A stretch of 24,141 bases of DNA from JBBCJT01 sp037190665. GTDB taxonomy: Bacteria > Pseudomonadota > Alphaproteobacteria > Acetobacterales > Acetobacteraceae. The position numbers were made by a program, and so were the translations under genes. The DNA lies in the NCBI GenBank assembly GCA_037190665.1, contig JBBCJT010000006.1, positions 1 to 24,141 of the forward strand, in the 5' to 3' direction. Under the pieces are notes generated by a model, which had not been told where the DNA came from, searched no databases, and worked only from the letters and a program-made list of their open reading frames with translations. Shown in pieces: positions 23,302 to 24,141 of the stretch (the stretch's first letter is position 1; every line of letters begins with the position of its first letter).

Positions 23302-23328
23302 CGCGGCCACAATCGAGGAGGATCCGGC

Positions 23329-24033
23329 ATGTCCACGCAGAAGGTAGCCATCGTCACGGCGGGCGGCAGCGGCATGGGGGCCGCGGCCGCGCGGCGGCTC
23401 GCGCAGGACGGTTTCGCGGTCGCGATCCTCTCCTCCTCCGGCAAGGGCGAGGCGCTGGCCGGCGAACTCGGCGGCATCGGCGTCACCGGCTCCAACCGCT
23501 CGAACGATGACCTGCGCCGGCTGGTCGACCGCACGCTCGACAAGTGGGGCCGCATCGACGTGCTGGTGAACAGCGCCGGCCATGGTCCCCGCGCGCCGGT
23601 CCTCGATCTGACGGACGAGGACTGGCACACGGGGATGGAGGTCTACCTGCTCGGCGCCATCCGCCCGACGCGGCTGGTGGTGCCGGTGATGCAGCGCCAG
23701 CGCGCGGGCGCGATCATCAACATCTCCACCTTCGCGACGTTCGAGCCCGACCCGGTCTTCCCGACCTCCGGCGTGTTCCGCGCGGGGCTCGCCGCGTTCA
23801 CCAAGCTGGTCGCCGACCGCTACGCGGCGGACAACGTGCGGATCAACAACCTGCTGCCGGGCTTCATCGACAGCCTGCCGGAGAAACAGGAATTCCGCGA
23901 CCGCATCCCGATGGGCCGCTACGGCCGGGAAGAGGAGATCGCGGCAACCATCGCGTTCCTCGCATCCCCCGGTGCCGGCTACATCACGGGGCAGAACATC
24001 CGCGTGGATGGCGGCATCACGCGATCGGTGTGA
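23329..24033 (+). CDS. SDR family protein with divergent active site
   Basis: This is a 234-residue short-chain dehydrogenase fold. The cofactor loop TAGGSGMG (10-17), NSAG (81-84) and S133 (NISTFATFEP) are normal. The Tyr-xxx-Lys pair is missing: the equivalent stretch reads FPTSGVFRAGLAAFTK, with S147 and R151 in those positions. The C-terminal LLPGFIDSLPE and YITGQNIRVDGG segments are typical of the fold. The start has AGGAGG nine bases upstream of ATG 23329. Some SDR subfamilies keep such substitutions and still bind cofactor; oxidoreductase activity is therefore uncertain. It follows the MprF-like gene after 27 bp and could share its transcript. Confidence 0.88.
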   Translation: MSTQKVAIVTAGGSGMGAAAARRLAQDGFAVAILSSSGKGEALAGELGGIGVTGSNRSNDDLRRLVDRTLDKWGRIDVLVNSAGHGPRAPVLDLTDEDWHTGMEVYLLGAIRPTRLVVPVMQRQRAGAIINISTFATFEPDPVFPTSGVFRAGLAAFTKLVADRYAADNVRINNLLPGFIDSLPEKQEFRDRIPMGRYGREEEIAATIAFLASPGAGYITGQNIRVDGGITRSV

Positions 24034-24034
24034 G

Positions 24035-24130
24035 GTGGGGCTCTGCCCCACGCCCCGGCAGGGCGCTGCCCTGCACCCGCAAGGGGCCACCGGCCCCTTG
24101 ACCCGGGGATCCTTTAGAGGGCCTTCGGCC
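24035..24130 (+). repeat. Array of small hairpins (intergenic repeat)
   Basis: Four successive stems each have a three-base loop: 24035-24051 (7 bp, GTGGGGC/GCCCCAC), 24058-24074 (7 bp, GCAGGGC/GCCCTGC), 24080-24100 (9 bp, CAAGGGGCC/GGCCCCTTG) and 24120-24130 (4 bp). This G/C-rich 'gggctctgcccc' pattern is, from memory, common after genes in Acetobacteraceae. The first may end the SDR transcript. Confidence 0.7.
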
Positions 24131-24141
24131 AAACCGGTCAG

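Noticed and set aside
21256..24132. 958-codon minus-strand frame across the MprF-like and SDR genes
   Set aside because: His/Arg/Gln/Ala-rich antisense text without motifs. Both plus-strand genes there have clear families.

Overview
The window looks like a chromosomal segment of a high-GC alphaproteobacterium, most likely Rhodospirillales/Acetobacteraceae. The grounds are the strong G/C third-position bias, a class I (archaeal-type) lysyl-tRNA synthetase, an alphaproteobacterial-type DinG helicase with a long N-terminal extension, and G/C-rich palindromic intergenic repeats that I recall from such genomes. I cannot name the genus from sequence alone. No rRNA, tRNA, CRISPR array, intact transposase or phage gene was seen.

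Layout. (1) 1-3421, all minus strand: the start of a D-2-hydroxyacid dehydrogenase (cut by the window edge), an EamA/DMT transporter and a coiled-coil lipoprotein form a probable operon. Upstream are a class II aldolase-fold protein and a small secreted protein, separated by a good rho-independent terminator. (2) 3598-7543: an RlmI-type rRNA methyltransferase overlapping tail-to-tail with a pterin-4a-carbinolamine dehydratase, then a zincin-fold metallopeptidase and a Tat-exported PhoX-family phosphatase. (3) 7544-9982: palindromic repeats, a short-chain dehydrogenase, a YflT/17M-like stress protein and a PLP-dependent threonine dehydratase. (4) 9992-12784: a cassette of a family 2 glycosyltransferase, a small methyltransferase-like protein and an FkbM methyltransferase. 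It is visibly richer in A/T and looks acquired or fast-evolving; surface polysaccharide work is the likely theme. (5) 13075-15707: a cytosine-deaminase-like amidohydrolase, a second small secreted protein and a zinc alcohol dehydrogenase. (6) 15708-16432: no intact gene, but the remnant of a HAD hydrolase and a third copy of the palindromic repeat. (7) 16433-19682, minus: a DinG-type helicase followed by a TerB-like protein. (8) 19727-24033, plus: class I lysyl-tRNA synthetase overlapping an MprF-like membrane protein, then a short-chain dehydrogenase lacking the usual Tyr/Lys pair. The window ends in an array of small hairpins.

Most of the content is ordinary housekeeping and metabolism. The points most worth a second look are: the lysS-mprF-like pair, in which the aminoacyl-tRNA producer overlaps a flippase whose transferase domain is only half present; the two unannotated small secreted proteins sharing a QMTxQ...xFN motif; the divergent SDR active site; a perfect 18-bp in-frame duplication in the synthetase; and the polysaccharide cassette. 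I did not find a convincing complete new system such as a defence island or biosynthetic cluster.
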